Below are positions 1 through 7,648 of a stretch of 64,000 nt of DNA, piece by piece (position 1 is the first letter of the stretch; each line of letters opens with the position of its first letter). The stretch spans positions 62,001 to 126,000 of the forward strand of contig NZ_BMIF01000011.1 of assembly GCF_014641695.1 (NCBI RefSeq). The letters run 5' to 3'. The notes under the pieces are model-generated. The model was not told the DNA's origin. It was given only the letters and a program-made list of their open reading frames with translations, and did not search any database. This stretch comes from Nitratireductor aestuarii (GTDB taxonomy: Bacteria > Pseudomonadota > Alphaproteobacteria > Rhizobiales > Rhizobiaceae). The position numbers were made by a program, and so were the translations under genes.

Positions 1-189
1 CCCCTCTCGACAGAGCGAACCATAGTCACTCCCTGTCCAGATCGCTTCTCCCTGGCCGTAAACGCCAATAAATCCCCAACCCCCGTGTTGTTTTTGTTCA
101 ACAAAAGCCTTCCCATCCCGGGAGTGTTTCCCCCAGGGCCAACCCCAAGCCATTTGATAAACCCCCACACGACCCCGCGGTCGTTGCAT
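1..189 (-). CDS. Hypothetical Trp/Gly-rich protein, 3' part off the window edge
   Basis: An open frame of 63 codons without a stop reaches position 1, so the C-terminus lies outside the window. The chosen ATG at 189 follows an AAGGA ribosome site about 7 bases upstream; a second in-frame ATG sits at 153. The visible peptide is rich in Trp and Gly (for example MAWGWPWGKH, then GGWGFIGVYGQGEAIW). I recognise no family. It is the last visible member of the minus-strand phage-like gene series, 57 bp after the small membrane protein. The ribosome site and gene order are the evidence for it; the protein itself is unidentified. Confidence 0.45.
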   Translation of the reverse strand, partial: MQRPRGRVGVYQMAWGWPWGKHSRDGKAFVEQKQHGGWGFIGVYGQGEAIWTGSDYGSLCREG

Positions 190-246
190 GTGCAATTCCT
201 TGGAAAACGGAGACCCTGTTTTCCCGCCCGGAACTGCGAAGTGTTC

Positions 247-483
247 TTAGAACAGAAGCCCGATCGCCAAACCCGCGAACAGACCCAGAGAAATTCCTCG
301 CCAAAGAAGGCAGCACGGACAATCGGTCCACAGGCTTGCCGTCACCTTCGAAGTCCAGTGATCCGGTGCAGCGCACCAGCTCGGCAACAATGTAGTAGAA
401 GCCCAGGCAAAACCGTTGCTGACAATATTGTCAGCCCATTCGTCGTCATCGTGTTGCGGTCTGTAGCGTACCGGATTGATCAT
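247..483 (-). CDS. Small membrane protein, possibly holin-like (78 aa)
   Basis: This 78-residue frame starts with an ATG that overlaps the TGA stop of the upstream gene (ATGA, 4 bp), with a GAGG ribosome site just ahead. That coupling is the main reason to accept it and to prefer this start over an upstream TTG. The C-terminal 17 residues (ISLGLFAGLAIGLLF) form a hydrophobic segment, and the middle is rich in Trp and Cys. Function is unknown. A short protein with a terminal membrane segment in a phage-like cassette could be a holin or spanin component, but that is only inference from context. Confidence 0.5.
   Translation of the reverse strand: MINPVRYRPQHDDDEWADNIVSNGFAWASTTLLPSWCAAPDHWTSKVTASLWTDCPCCLLWRGISLGLFAGLAIGLLF
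418..435. repeat. Perfect 18-bp palindrome inside the small membrane protein gene
   Basis: GCTGACAATATTGTCAGC reads the same on both strands. It lies in coding sequence (residues ADNIVS). Its half-site GACAATATT also forms the arms of the palindrome at 7576-7593 in the same cassette. Confidence 0.6.
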
Positions 484-1004
484 GGCTGCCTCATCAACGG
501 ACAATCTCCACGCTGCTTCTGATCCGTATCACAGATATACACCTTGATATCATTAACCGTCTTTGTCAGTTCATCTGTCCTCTGCTCGACTCTGTCCAGG
601 CGCGATGTAAACACGCCAAGAAAATCATTCGTCCGCTCCTCAAGCCGATCAAGCCGGTTAACACTCTTGGTTGAATCGGTCTGAACCGCCGCAATCTGAT
701 CAGAAAGCGAGGACGTACTCTTGTTCAGCGTCTCCGTAATGGAACCCACCGTCTGCTCACGATTTTGTGCAAGCTGTTCATTGACGAGCGCCTGGATGAT
801 CGAACCCACATTGACCTGCAGGATCAAACCTGAAAGCGCCAGAGCGATGGGAACAATGAGGAAAAATGTCAGTATGGACTTCTGCCACGGCGGCATGTCA
901 TGCAATATGACATTGATGACGCCCATCTGCTTGTCATCTCCGGCTCCGACAGAAGCCAGATCCTTTGCTGGTGGGGCTGCGGGTACTTCATTTTGGTCAG
1001 ACAT
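480..1004 (-). CDS. Membrane-anchored coiled-coil protein (174 aa)
   Basis: Start ATG at 1004 has a GGAGT ribosome site 6 bases upstream. Residues 1-40 are a polar Pro/Ala/Asp-rich tail. Residues about 43-64 (ILTFFLIVPIALALSGLIL) are one membrane segment. Residues about 65-165 are rich in Gln, Thr, Ser, Leu and Asp with heptad-like spacing (RLDRLEERTNDFLGVF, RLDRVEQRTDELTKTV), which fits a coiled coil. Two Cys (ICDTD, DCPL) lie near the C-terminus. Topology suggests a small anchor with a rod-like domain, as seen in several phage-encoded membrane proteins. I cannot assign a family. It is translationally coupled to the following 78-aa gene. Confidence 0.6.
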   Translation of the reverse strand: MSDQNEVPAAPPAKDLASVGAGDDKQMGVINVILHDMPPWQKSILTFFLIVPIALALSGLILQVNVGSIIQALVNEQLAQNREQTVGSITETLNKSTSSLSDQIAAVQTDSTKSVNRLDRLEERTNDFLGVFTSRLDRVEQRTDELTKTVNDIKVYICDTDQKQRGDCPLMRQP

Positions 1005-1069
1005 GGTACACTCCTGCGCGTGCCCCGCTGCGCTTATCGTTTATGCTTTTCGAAAGAGACGTCACGCAC

Positions 1070-1130
1070 AGCCCACAAGGAATAGCCTGTGGGCTGCTGA
1101 AATTTTGCCCGGAAGCAGTCACCCCGGGCA
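1070..1130. repeat. Two adjacent inverted repeats between small phage-like genes
   Basis: Stem 1 is AGCCCACAAGG (1070-1080) with CCTGTGGGCT (1086-1095), one base bulged. Stem 2 is TGCCCGG (1106-1112) with CCGGGCA (1124-1130). They lie in the gap between the 55-aa gene and the coiled-coil gene. Neither is followed by a clear T-run on the minus strand, so they may be attenuators, processing sites or mRNA stabilisers rather than full terminators. Confidence 0.45.
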
Positions 1131-1178
1131 AGATCAGGATGGATCGATGTGAGGATGCAACCGGAATGCCCGGCTGCC

Positions 1179-1346
1179 CTACTGCCCCTCGTTCGATCCC
1201 GGGTTCTGCCCGGAACCAGTCGTCGCAGTGCTCCCCGTGGTCGACGTAGACGCAGATTCCTTCATGCGCCTCGCAGCCTCCTGCAGAATGTGATCCGGCA
1301 CCGGTACTGGCGGAGCAGTAAACTTCTTTCCACAATTGCAACCCAT
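1179..1346 (-). CDS. Cys-rich N-terminal small protein, MGCNCGKK type (55 aa)
   Basis: This short gene starts with a strong GGAGG ribosome site 7 bases before the ATG and ends in TAG. The product begins MGCNCGKKF, followed by a Pro/Val stretch, a short amphipathic helix (HILQEAARRMKES) and a Ser/Thr/Gly-rich tail. Short proteins beginning MGCNCGKK are, from memory, common in tailed-phage genomes; their function is not known to me. It follows the repeat-protein gene by 163 bp. That gap holds a TATACT element 35 bases upstream of the ATG, but no convincing -35. Confidence 0.6.
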   Translation of the reverse strand: MGCNCGKKFTAPPVPVPDHILQEAARRMKESASTSTTGSTATTGSGQNPGSNEGQ

Positions 1347-1509
1347 TTTCTTACCTCCTTATGGCTCTCAAGTATACAGACACAGCAAAACCACCGAGCC
1401 TTGTATTCGGAGATCTTTCTGCGCTGGATCGGTTGAAGTTTTGAGCAATCTACAAGGTCAGCGCCACTACCTCGTAGCTAGCGTTGCCCGATGGTCAGTA
1501 TAACTGTTA

Positions 1510-3843
1510 CTAGTTACAGATTCCTACCTTCCCCTTTATCTGGTAAGGTCGGCCGTCCAGGGTTTCATCCCTTACGCACATTACATTTCCACCGACATCA
1601 TATGTCGTATAGCGCCTGAACTTGACAGAGCCGCCAGACTTCGCAGTCACCTTTAATGAGTTAATCGCGAACCCTTTCGTGATCTGATTAGGGTTGCCAG
1701 TGTCAGTGAACACCAGCTCCGTTACCTGCGTACCAGTCAACTTCGCCATTGCTGCAGCTGCACCGGTATCAAATCGCTTAAGCGCCCTGAGTATCCTGGT
1801 AGACGCAGCAAAGGCGACGTATTCCGCATCCAGCACCTCCACCTTTATTCCTTCCGGTATCTTTGCCGCATGGACCGGATTATTATTGTAAGTTGTAAAG
1901 AGATAAACCTCCATTTCAAAGTCAACAGGCTGGCTAAATGTCATTTTCACATCGGGGAATTTGCCTGATGCGTCCGGATTCGAGTAAAGCGGAAAATTGG
2001 TGAAATCAGATGAAGCTGCATTCACCACACTCACCGTAACGCCGTTATCAAGTGTCCGTGTCGTCGAATATACTTTCGGGTCGAAAATACTCGTAACTGG
2101 CGTTCCCTCTGGCGTTAAATCGCACAATTCTACGGGACCTTCACCCTTGGAGCGTGCGATCCATGTTACGAAGGAGTGTTGCTTTATTGGTACGTCTTTG
2201 ACAGTGATCTTAATGGGCGACAAAATTTGACCGGATCCGGGTGCCTGCCAAGAAACCGACCGACCTACAACGATCTTTTGCGCTACCCCCCCTGTTTCCA
2301 ACATGGCCTCGCCGCCAAGACACTCGATCTTAGCAGAGACTAAATCATAGCCAGCTGGGGGCACTGTGAACTCCACTCGCATGTTATCTTGATTGCCAAC
2401 GTCCATCATCCCTATCGTCAGCTGCTCGGCACACCTACTTATGGAGCCCGACTGTTCCTGTTCCTGTTGCTGTTCTTCTTCTTCACCGCCACAGCCTGTG
2501 CAACACGGCCCTGGCTCGATAGTGAACCCGACGAAAGACGGCGCGTGGCACGCAGTACCACCACCAGTGTTGTGGTAGAAATGCTCTATTACATCTGGTA
2601 TTTCATAGTAGTAGGCGAATACATGAACATTGTCCTTTGAACTTCGTATCGCTCCGACGGACTTGTCGGTTTGTAATAGATCCTTTGATCCTTCAGAATC
2701 TACAATTTCGTCAGGCCAGGGCGTTAAACCCCAAATACCTTCAAACGTGTCAAGATCAAGGAATTCGAGCCTGAACATGTCCATTTGCCGGACAACTTCA
2801 TCGGGCTCAAAACGGAATTTGGAGCCGTTACTTGGGTGCTTCGTCCATACATTATTTAAATTACCGCCAGAGACAGGAGCATTCACAGATAACTTCTTAC
2901 TATCTTGATTCCCGCAGCCGCCGCTGCCAACTTTCTGATTCGTAAAAAACTTTATACTTCCGACATCTCCTGTTCGTGGATGTTTCACCCGTAACCAGAA
3001 ATTCTTATTTTCTCCATTATCCTGTTCATGGAGCACAAAGCCTTCTGATGGCCAGACCACATGCTTGACAGACGGAATACCATTCCCAACAGCCGCAACT
3101 GCCTTCACCGCTTTATAGGGATTGCCATCCATATCGGTATCGTTAGGCGTCCCGTCGACCTTTCCTTCGCAGTCATAGGTGTAGTGCCGAAGGAATGGCA
3201 CCCCGCAAATTTTCTTGGCGTCAGCTTCATCGAGAATGACGCCATTTTTCGGGGCAATGTCGTACAGCTGAATTACGTTCACCGTCGCAGCACAATCGCC
3301 GCCTGAACTGGGAGGAACGACAGTTCCCACCACGGCATACGTTTGGGTTCCATCTAGTTCAAAATCAGTCGTTGTGATTTCACCATCCAACCCTTTGCAA
3401 ATTTTGCGCAAGAACGGATGTTCACTACCGTCATCAAGGACATCCGTGAGTATGAACGTCTCACAATCACTTCGGTCAAAGGCTGGGTAAACCTTCCCCT
3501 TTGCTGAGACGGCATAAGGCTTCTGTCCATCAAGCTGCAAATCAAAGGTTTTAGTCGTTCCGTCAAGCTGCTTGCACACCTTCCTGAGGAAGTAGACCAC
3601 GGTGCCGTCAGTTTGCTGGTCCATCATGGTGATGGTTTCGCAGTCGCGCTCATCGAAGGCTGGATAGACGGTTCCCGTCACCTGATAAGCCGTTATTCCG
3701 TCGAGCTCCATGTCGGTGACGGTTGTATTTCCGTCCTTATCCTTGCAGACCTTCCGTAAAAAATGAGTATCTACATCCCCATTTCTATCCATCAGCACGA
3801 AGGTTTCACAACCTACATCGTCAAAACATTTAACAAATGACAT
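1510..3843 (-). CDS. Large Cys-containing repeat protein, probable phage tail-fibre-like (777 aa)
   Basis: The start at 3843 (MSFVKCF) has GGAGTTAAAG directly upstream, which favours it over longer in-frame starts. The N-terminal third holds about three units of roughly 57 residues following D-C-E-T...D-G...F-L-R-K-V-C-K...D-G...D...L-D-G...Y...G-x-V. A related unit (VPFLRHYTYDCEGK) follows, and a last one (FRRYTTYDVGG, ending GKVGIC) closes the protein. The middle is non-repetitive, with a Cys-rich/Glu-Gln linker (CTGCGGEEEEQQQEQEQ) near 2430-2500. No signal peptide or membrane segment is visible. Similar FLR...DTxLDG...GTVxxC repeats occur, as I recall, in phage tail or virion proteins, so a tail-fibre or surface role is plausible but unproven. 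The region looks more AT-rich than the flanking chromosome. Confidence 0.7.
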   Translation of the reverse strand: MSFVKCFDDVGCETFVLMDRNGDVDTHFLRKVCKDKDGNTTVTDMELDGITAYQVTGTVYPAFDERDCETITMMDQQTDGTVVYFLRKVCKQLDGTTKTFDLQLDGQKPYAVSAKGKVYPAFDRSDCETFILTDVLDDGSEHPFLRKICKGLDGEITTTDFELDGTQTYAVVGTVVPPSSGGDCAATVNVIQLYDIAPKNGVILDEADAKKICGVPFLRHYTYDCEGKVDGTPNDTDMDGNPYKAVKAVAAVGNGIPSVKHVVWPSEGFVLHEQDNGENKNFWLRVKHPRTGDVGSIKFFTNQKVGSGGCGNQDSKKLSVNAPVSGGNLNNVWTKHPSNGSKFRFEPDEVVRQMDMFRLEFLDLDTFEGIWGLTPWPDEIVDSEGSKDLLQTDKSVGAIRSSKDNVHVFAYYYEIPDVIEHFYHNTGGGTACHAPSFVGFTIEPGPCCTGCGGEEEEQQQEQEQSGSISRCAEQLTIGMMDVGNQDNMRVEFTVPPAGYDLVSAKIECLGGEAMLETGGVAQKIVVGRSVSWQAPGSGQILSPIKITVKDVPIKQHSFVTWIARSKGEGPVELCDLTPEGTPVTSIFDPKVYSTTRTLDNGVTVSVVNAASSDFTNFPLYSNPDASGKFPDVKMTFSQPVDFEMEVYLFTTYNNNPVHAAKIPEGIKVEVLDAEYVAFAASTRILRALKRFDTGAAAAMAKLTGTQVTELVFTDTGNPNQITKGFAINSLKVTAKSGGSVKFRRYTTYDVGGNVMCVRDETLDGRPYQIKGKVGICN

Positions 3844-3871
3844 CTTTAACTCCATGACTGTGCACTGCCGA

Positions 3872-3890
3872 TGCTGCCGCTCCGGCAGCA
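3872..3890. other. Hairpin between the two repeat-protein genes
   Basis: TGCTGCCG (3872-3879) pairs perfectly with CGGCAGCA (3883-3890) across a 3-base loop. It lies in the 111-bp gap, 28 bp before the start of the 777-aa protein. No T-run follows on the minus strand, so it may be a weak terminator, pause or mRNA-processing hairpin that tunes the downstream gene. Confidence 0.4.
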
Positions 3891-3954
3891 CCAGGTCAGT
3901 AGTTCGCTTCAATCGTGCTATCTGCCCACCCGAAGACAGCCATGCTTATTGGGA

Positions 3955-6900
3955 TTAGGATTTGCACGGACCTAATGTGCCGACAACCTTATACTCCTCA
4001 CCGCTCAACGTTTGTAACGTCTCTGTCACGCGTCCTTCGCAGGTCGTTTTTGTCGTCAAAATCAGTGGAATTGGTTCCTTCTCGACGAGGAACTTCAACG
4101 AAGTAAGAAGAATCTGCTGGTCGGCTGTCATCGTTAGGTTAAGTATATTCGTTTCCCGAAATGTTGCTGTCGGCGAGACCGCAAAAGCGGGGAACTTCAC
4201 GCTCCCGTTATTAAATGTGGCGTCCCCTGTAAGTGCGATCAACTCGCCCTTAATCCCCATCACATTGGTAACATCGGAGGGATAACCTGGGGACAAAGTG
4301 TATTCTATGGTTACCGGCTCATCGAAAACGAATTCGAGTCCACCTATGAAGTAAAACATGTTCTGGTAAATCCCGCCAAACTTTAGCGCAACCCATTCTT
4401 TATCCGTCGCGGGGTTTCGTAGGCGAGAGGGTGTCCCTTCGGAGTTTTCATCACCGTATTCGGTTTCGTATACGTCTGGAGGAAGGATGTCGCAAATGTC
4501 TACGATAGTTGTCTTTGGGCAATCAGGACAGAACCCCGGCATTACCCGTGCTGGATCAGGCGTCCGGGTGAGAGGGGCACCATTTAGATCAGTGTCGTTG
4601 AAAATCTTGGAGGGTCGTCCTCTTATGGACACATGCCAACGCAGGAAAACCTCTGGCTCCTCAGGATCTCCATCGCACATCAACTGCTGCGTTACATCCA
4701 GATCTTCCGGCAAGAGCAGCGTCGCGGTTGCGGGTGGAGTGTCAGTCTTTGCGCCATTGATGTCGTAGTAGACCGGTTCCTTGCCCCTGCAACGCTTCTG
4801 GAAGATCGGGGTGATATTAGCCCCCTCCCACTGGTAAAGCGACCGCGTTTCACAATCATCGACAGCACAGCTGCCAAACTCTGCCGTTCCGCGCAGGGTA
4901 TACTCATTGCCATCCACGTCGGTATCGTAGCTGAAGTTCAGCGACGGATCGCTCTTCACATAAACTTGCCAGCGGATGAAAGTCGTACTTGTCTCGGTAC
5001 TCTCCTCGACGTCACACATGGCCTGCTGTTCGACATCGACGTCTTCAATAGGAACGAGCGTACCCGTAATTGTGCTGAACTCTACCTCGTTGTTGTCAGT
5101 ATCGTAGTAGACCGGATCCTGGCCAGGGCAGAACTTCACCCGGTAATTCGTAATCGCCTTGTTGCCTTTGTCGACCGCGGAATAGAGCAGCGTCTCGCAA
5201 TCATCTGCGGCTTCGCAACTGCCGGACACCGCCGTCCCGCGAAGGGTATGGTTCGATCCATCCAGTCCGGTGTCGTAGCTGAAGTTTTGCGCCAGGTCGC
5301 TCTTCACATAAACGTACCAGCGGACGAAAGTCGTACGGGTACCACTGTCCTCAACGTCACACATCAGCTGCTGTTCGACGTCCACGTCTTCCGGCAGCAG
5401 CAGTTTCGCATCCGCAGCCGGAGCATCGATTTCTACGCCATTGATGTCGTAGTAGACCGGGTCCTTGCCAGTGCAGATCTTCCTGAAGATTGGCTTGAAC
5501 GTATCGCCTGTATTCTCGTACAGAGCCTTCGTGTCGCAGTCGCCGGTCGCACAATTGCCAAACGTCACCGTCCCGCGAACAGTATGCGCTTCTCCTTCGA
5601 GGTCGGTATCGTAGCTGAAGTTCAGCGACGGATCGCTCTTCACATAGACGAACCAGCGTACGAAAGTCGTACTGGGGCCGTCCTCCTCGGTGTCGCACAT
5701 CACCTGCTGTTCGACGTCAACATCGTCGGCCGGAACAACCGTCCCCGCAGGTGTCGCAACCTCATTCGTCTCCGGATCGTAATAGACGACTGGCTCACCC
5801 GTGCAGTAACGCGCCAGATACGGCGTGATCGTCTGGCCGTCGATCGCCGATACCACGACCGTCTCGCAGTCATCGATCGGCTCGCAACCGCCAACCTTCG
5901 GTTCACCCGCCGGCGTAAAGGCAGACGTGCCATCCAGACCCGTGTCATAGCTGAAGTTCAGCGAAGGATTGCTCTTCACATAGACGTACCAGCGGGCGAA
6001 CGTCGTCGTCCCGTCGCACATCACCTGCTGTTCGACGTCGACATCATCGGCTGGAACCACGGTGCCCGCAGGTGTCGCAACCTCATTCGTCTGCGGATCA
6101 TAGTAGACGACTGGCTCACCCGTGCAGTAACGCGCCAGATACGGCGTGATCGTCTGGCCATTGATCGCCGATACCACGACCGTCTCGCAGTCATCGATCG
6201 GCTCGCAGCCGCCAACCTTCGGTTCACCCGCCGGCGTATAGGCCGACGTGCCATCCAGACCCGTATCATAGCTGAAGTTCAGCCCTGGATTGCTCTTCAC
6301 ATAGACGTACCAGCGAACGAACGTGGTCGTTCCGTCGCACATCACCTGCTGTTTGACGTCGACATCATCGGCTGGAACCACGGTGCCCGCAGGTGTCGCA
6401 ACCTCATTCGTCTGCGGATCATAGTAGACGACTGGCTCGTCCTTGCAGTAGCGCGCCAGATACGGCGTGATCGTCTGGCCGTCGATCGCCGACACCACGA
6501 TCGTCTCGCAGTCATCAACCGATTCGCAACCGCCAGCCTTCGGCTCACCTGCCGGCGTAAAGGCCGAGGCGCCATCCAGGCCCGTATCATAGCTGAAATT
6601 CAGCGAAGGATCGCTCTTTACATAGACGTACCAGCGGACGAATGTCGTCGTCCCGTCGCACATCACCTGCTGTTCGACGTCGATGTCTCCGGTCGGGAAA
6701 AGCTTGGCGCTGGCGCTCAGTGTAACAACGTTATTGTTCGCGTCATAATAGACCGGATCCTTGCCAGGGCAAAACTTGGCTCGGTAGGTGGAGATCGCCT
6801 TACCCTCGACCTGAGAATAGATCAGCGTCTCGCAATCGTCGGCGGCGTTGCAGCTCCCAACAACGACGTCTCCTGTAACGGTAACTATTTCACCGTTGAT

Positions 6901-7536
6901 GTCAGTATCGAAGCTGATCCCGAGCGGCGCACCCTTGCTAAGCACATACCAGCGGATGAAGCTGTTCGTGCCATCGCACATCATCTGCTTTTCAAAGTCG
7001 ACATCTTCGGGGAAGATAATCTCGCCCTCGGGTTTAACCCCATCTGGATGCAGGCTGTAGATCGTCCTCCAGACTAGATCATCTCCAAACCCGCTCGGAT
7101 TGCTGCACAGTTCTCCAATAAACGGGATCAACGTTCCATCGTTGTTGCCATAGAATAAGAACTTGGTACAGTTCAGGCTACAATTGCCAGCGACCACTTT
7201 TCCTGGATCCGCTGGAGTGTATATAGCGCCTTCCAGATCTGTATCATAACTATAATTCTTGGTTGGATCGCTCTTGATATAAACAAACCACCGAATGAAG
7301 CTTATTGCGGTGTTTCCGTCGCACATCATCTCCTGTTCGATATCGATATCTTCAGGAATGATCTCTTCGACTATCGTCTCCTGATATGGCGTACCATCAA
7401 GATTGAAATCCGTGACAACATTTTCGCCATTAAGGTTACAGATCTCTCTGACAAAAGGCTCCAATTCGTCACTACTTTTCTTGTTATACATGAAAAGCAT
7501 TTGACAATTTGGCTGAAGGCACATTGCATTAGACAT
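3955..7536 (-). CDS. Giant tandem-repeat Cys-rich protein, probable phage-like surface or tail protein (1193 aa)
   Basis: The start ATG at 7536 (MSNAMCLQ) follows AAAGGA; the longer in-frame start at 7680 would overlap the terminase gene and has no ribosome site. About nine units of roughly 100-110 residues carry the pattern D-V-D-x-x-Q-x-M-C-D, then F-x-R-W-x-V-Y-x-K-S, N-F-S-Y-D-T-x-L-D-G, G-x-C, D-D-C-E-T, and Y-x-x-x-[FY]-C. That gives about four Cys per unit. The central three units are nearly identical in DNA as well. A non-repetitive C-terminal domain of about 190 residues ends GTLGPCKS, as in the neighbouring 777-aa protein. No signal peptide is visible. The gene directly follows the large terminase, where a portal gene would be expected. 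Tail fibre, adhesin or decoration protein are the main options; no enzyme motif was seen. Confidence 0.7.
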   Translation of the reverse strand: MSNAMCLQPNCQMLFMYNKKSSDELEPFVREICNLNGENVVTDFNLDGTPYQETIVEEIIPEDIDIEQEMMCDGNTAISFIRWFVYIKSDPTKNYSYDTDLEGAIYTPADPGKVVAGNCSLNCTKFLFYGNNDGTLIPFIGELCSNPSGFGDDLVWRTIYSLHPDGVKPEGEIIFPEDVDFEKQMMCDGTNSFIRWYVLSKGAPLGISFDTDINGEIVTVTGDVVVGSCNAADDCETLIYSQVEGKAISTYRAKFCPGKDPVYYDANNNVVTLSASAKLFPTGDIDVEQQVMCDGTTTFVRWYVYVKSDPSLNFSYDTGLDGASAFTPAGEPKAGGCESVDDCETIVVSAIDGQTITPYLARYCKDEPVVYYDPQTNEVATPAGTVVPADDVDVKQQVMCDGTTTFVRWYVYVKSNPGLNFSYDTGLDGTSAYTPAGEPKVGGCEPIDDCETVVVSAINGQTITPYLARYCTGEPVVYYDPQTNEVATPAGTVVPADDVDVEQQVMCDGTTTFARWYVYVKSNPSLNFSYDTGLDGTSAFTPAGEPKVGGCEPIDDCETVVVSAIDGQTITPYLARYCTGEPVVYYDPETNEVATPAGTVVPADDVDVEQQVMCDTEEDGPSTTFVRWFVYVKSDPSLNFSYDTDLEGEAHTVRGTVTFGNCATGDCDTKALYENTGDTFKPIFRKICTGKDPVYYDINGVEIDAPAADAKLLLPEDVDVEQQLMCDVEDSGTRTTFVRWYVYVKSDLAQNFSYDTGLDGSNHTLRGTAVSGSCEAADDCETLLYSAVDKGNKAITNYRVKFCPGQDPVYYDTDNNEVEFSTITGTLVPIEDVDVEQQAMCDVEESTETSTTFIRWQVYVKSDPSLNFSYDTDVDGNEYTLRGTAEFGSCAVDDCETRSLYQWEGANITPIFQKRCRGKEPVYYDINGAKTDTPPATATLLLPEDLDVTQQLMCDGDPEEPEVFLRWHVSIRGRPSKIFNDTDLNGAPLTRTPDPARVMPGFCPDCPKTTIVDICDILPPDVYETEYGDENSEGTPSRLRNPATDKEWVALKFGGIYQNMFYFIGGLEFVFDEPVTIEYTLSPGYPSDVTNVMGIKGELIALTGDATFNNGSVKFPAFAVSPTATFRETNILNLTMTADQQILLTSLKFLVEKEPIPLILTTKTTCEGRVTETLQTLSGEEYKVVGTLGPCKS
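5700..6662. repeat. Three tandem 321-bp repeats within the giant repeat gene
   Basis: Units start at 5700, 6021 and 6342, each exactly 321 bp (107 codons), and differ at only scattered positions. Flanking units encode the same protein pattern but have diverged strongly. Near-identity over three adjacent copies suggests recent duplication or gene conversion, and the copy number may vary between strains. Confidence 0.85.
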
Positions 7537-7575
7537 TACATTAAATCCTTTACAATAAGGACGCACCACACTTGA

Positions 7576-7593
7576 AATATTGTCGACAATATT
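7576..7593. promoter_or_regulatory. Perfect 18-bp palindrome upstream of the giant repeat gene (candidate operator)
   Basis: AATATTGTCGACAATATT is a perfect palindrome in the 112-bp gap between the terminase stop and the repeat-protein start, 40 bp before the ATG on the minus strand. This is a fitting place for a repressor or activator site. The half-site GACAATATT recurs in the palindrome at 418-435. The binding protein is unknown. Confidence 0.5.
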
Positions 7594-7648
7594 CAGTGCG
7601 AATTCACCTTGTAATGCCCCCCGTTTTCTCAACACACGCTTCGACTGA

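Noticed and set aside
98-376. 92-codon minus-strand frame overlapping the 78-aa membrane gene
   Set aside because: The competing 78-aa gene is coupled to its upstream neighbour by an ATGA overlap; the 92-codon frame has no ribosome site and an Arg/Ser-rich chance composition.
5700-6662. CRISPR array
   Set aside because: The repeats are 321 bp, directly adjacent without spacers, and lie in frame inside one coding sequence.
4633-7077. An 814-codon open frame on the plus strand opposite the giant repeat gene
   Set aside because: It is the reverse-strand shadow of the repeat gene; its Arg/His-rich product repeats with the same 321-bp period and has no ribosome site or recognisable domain.
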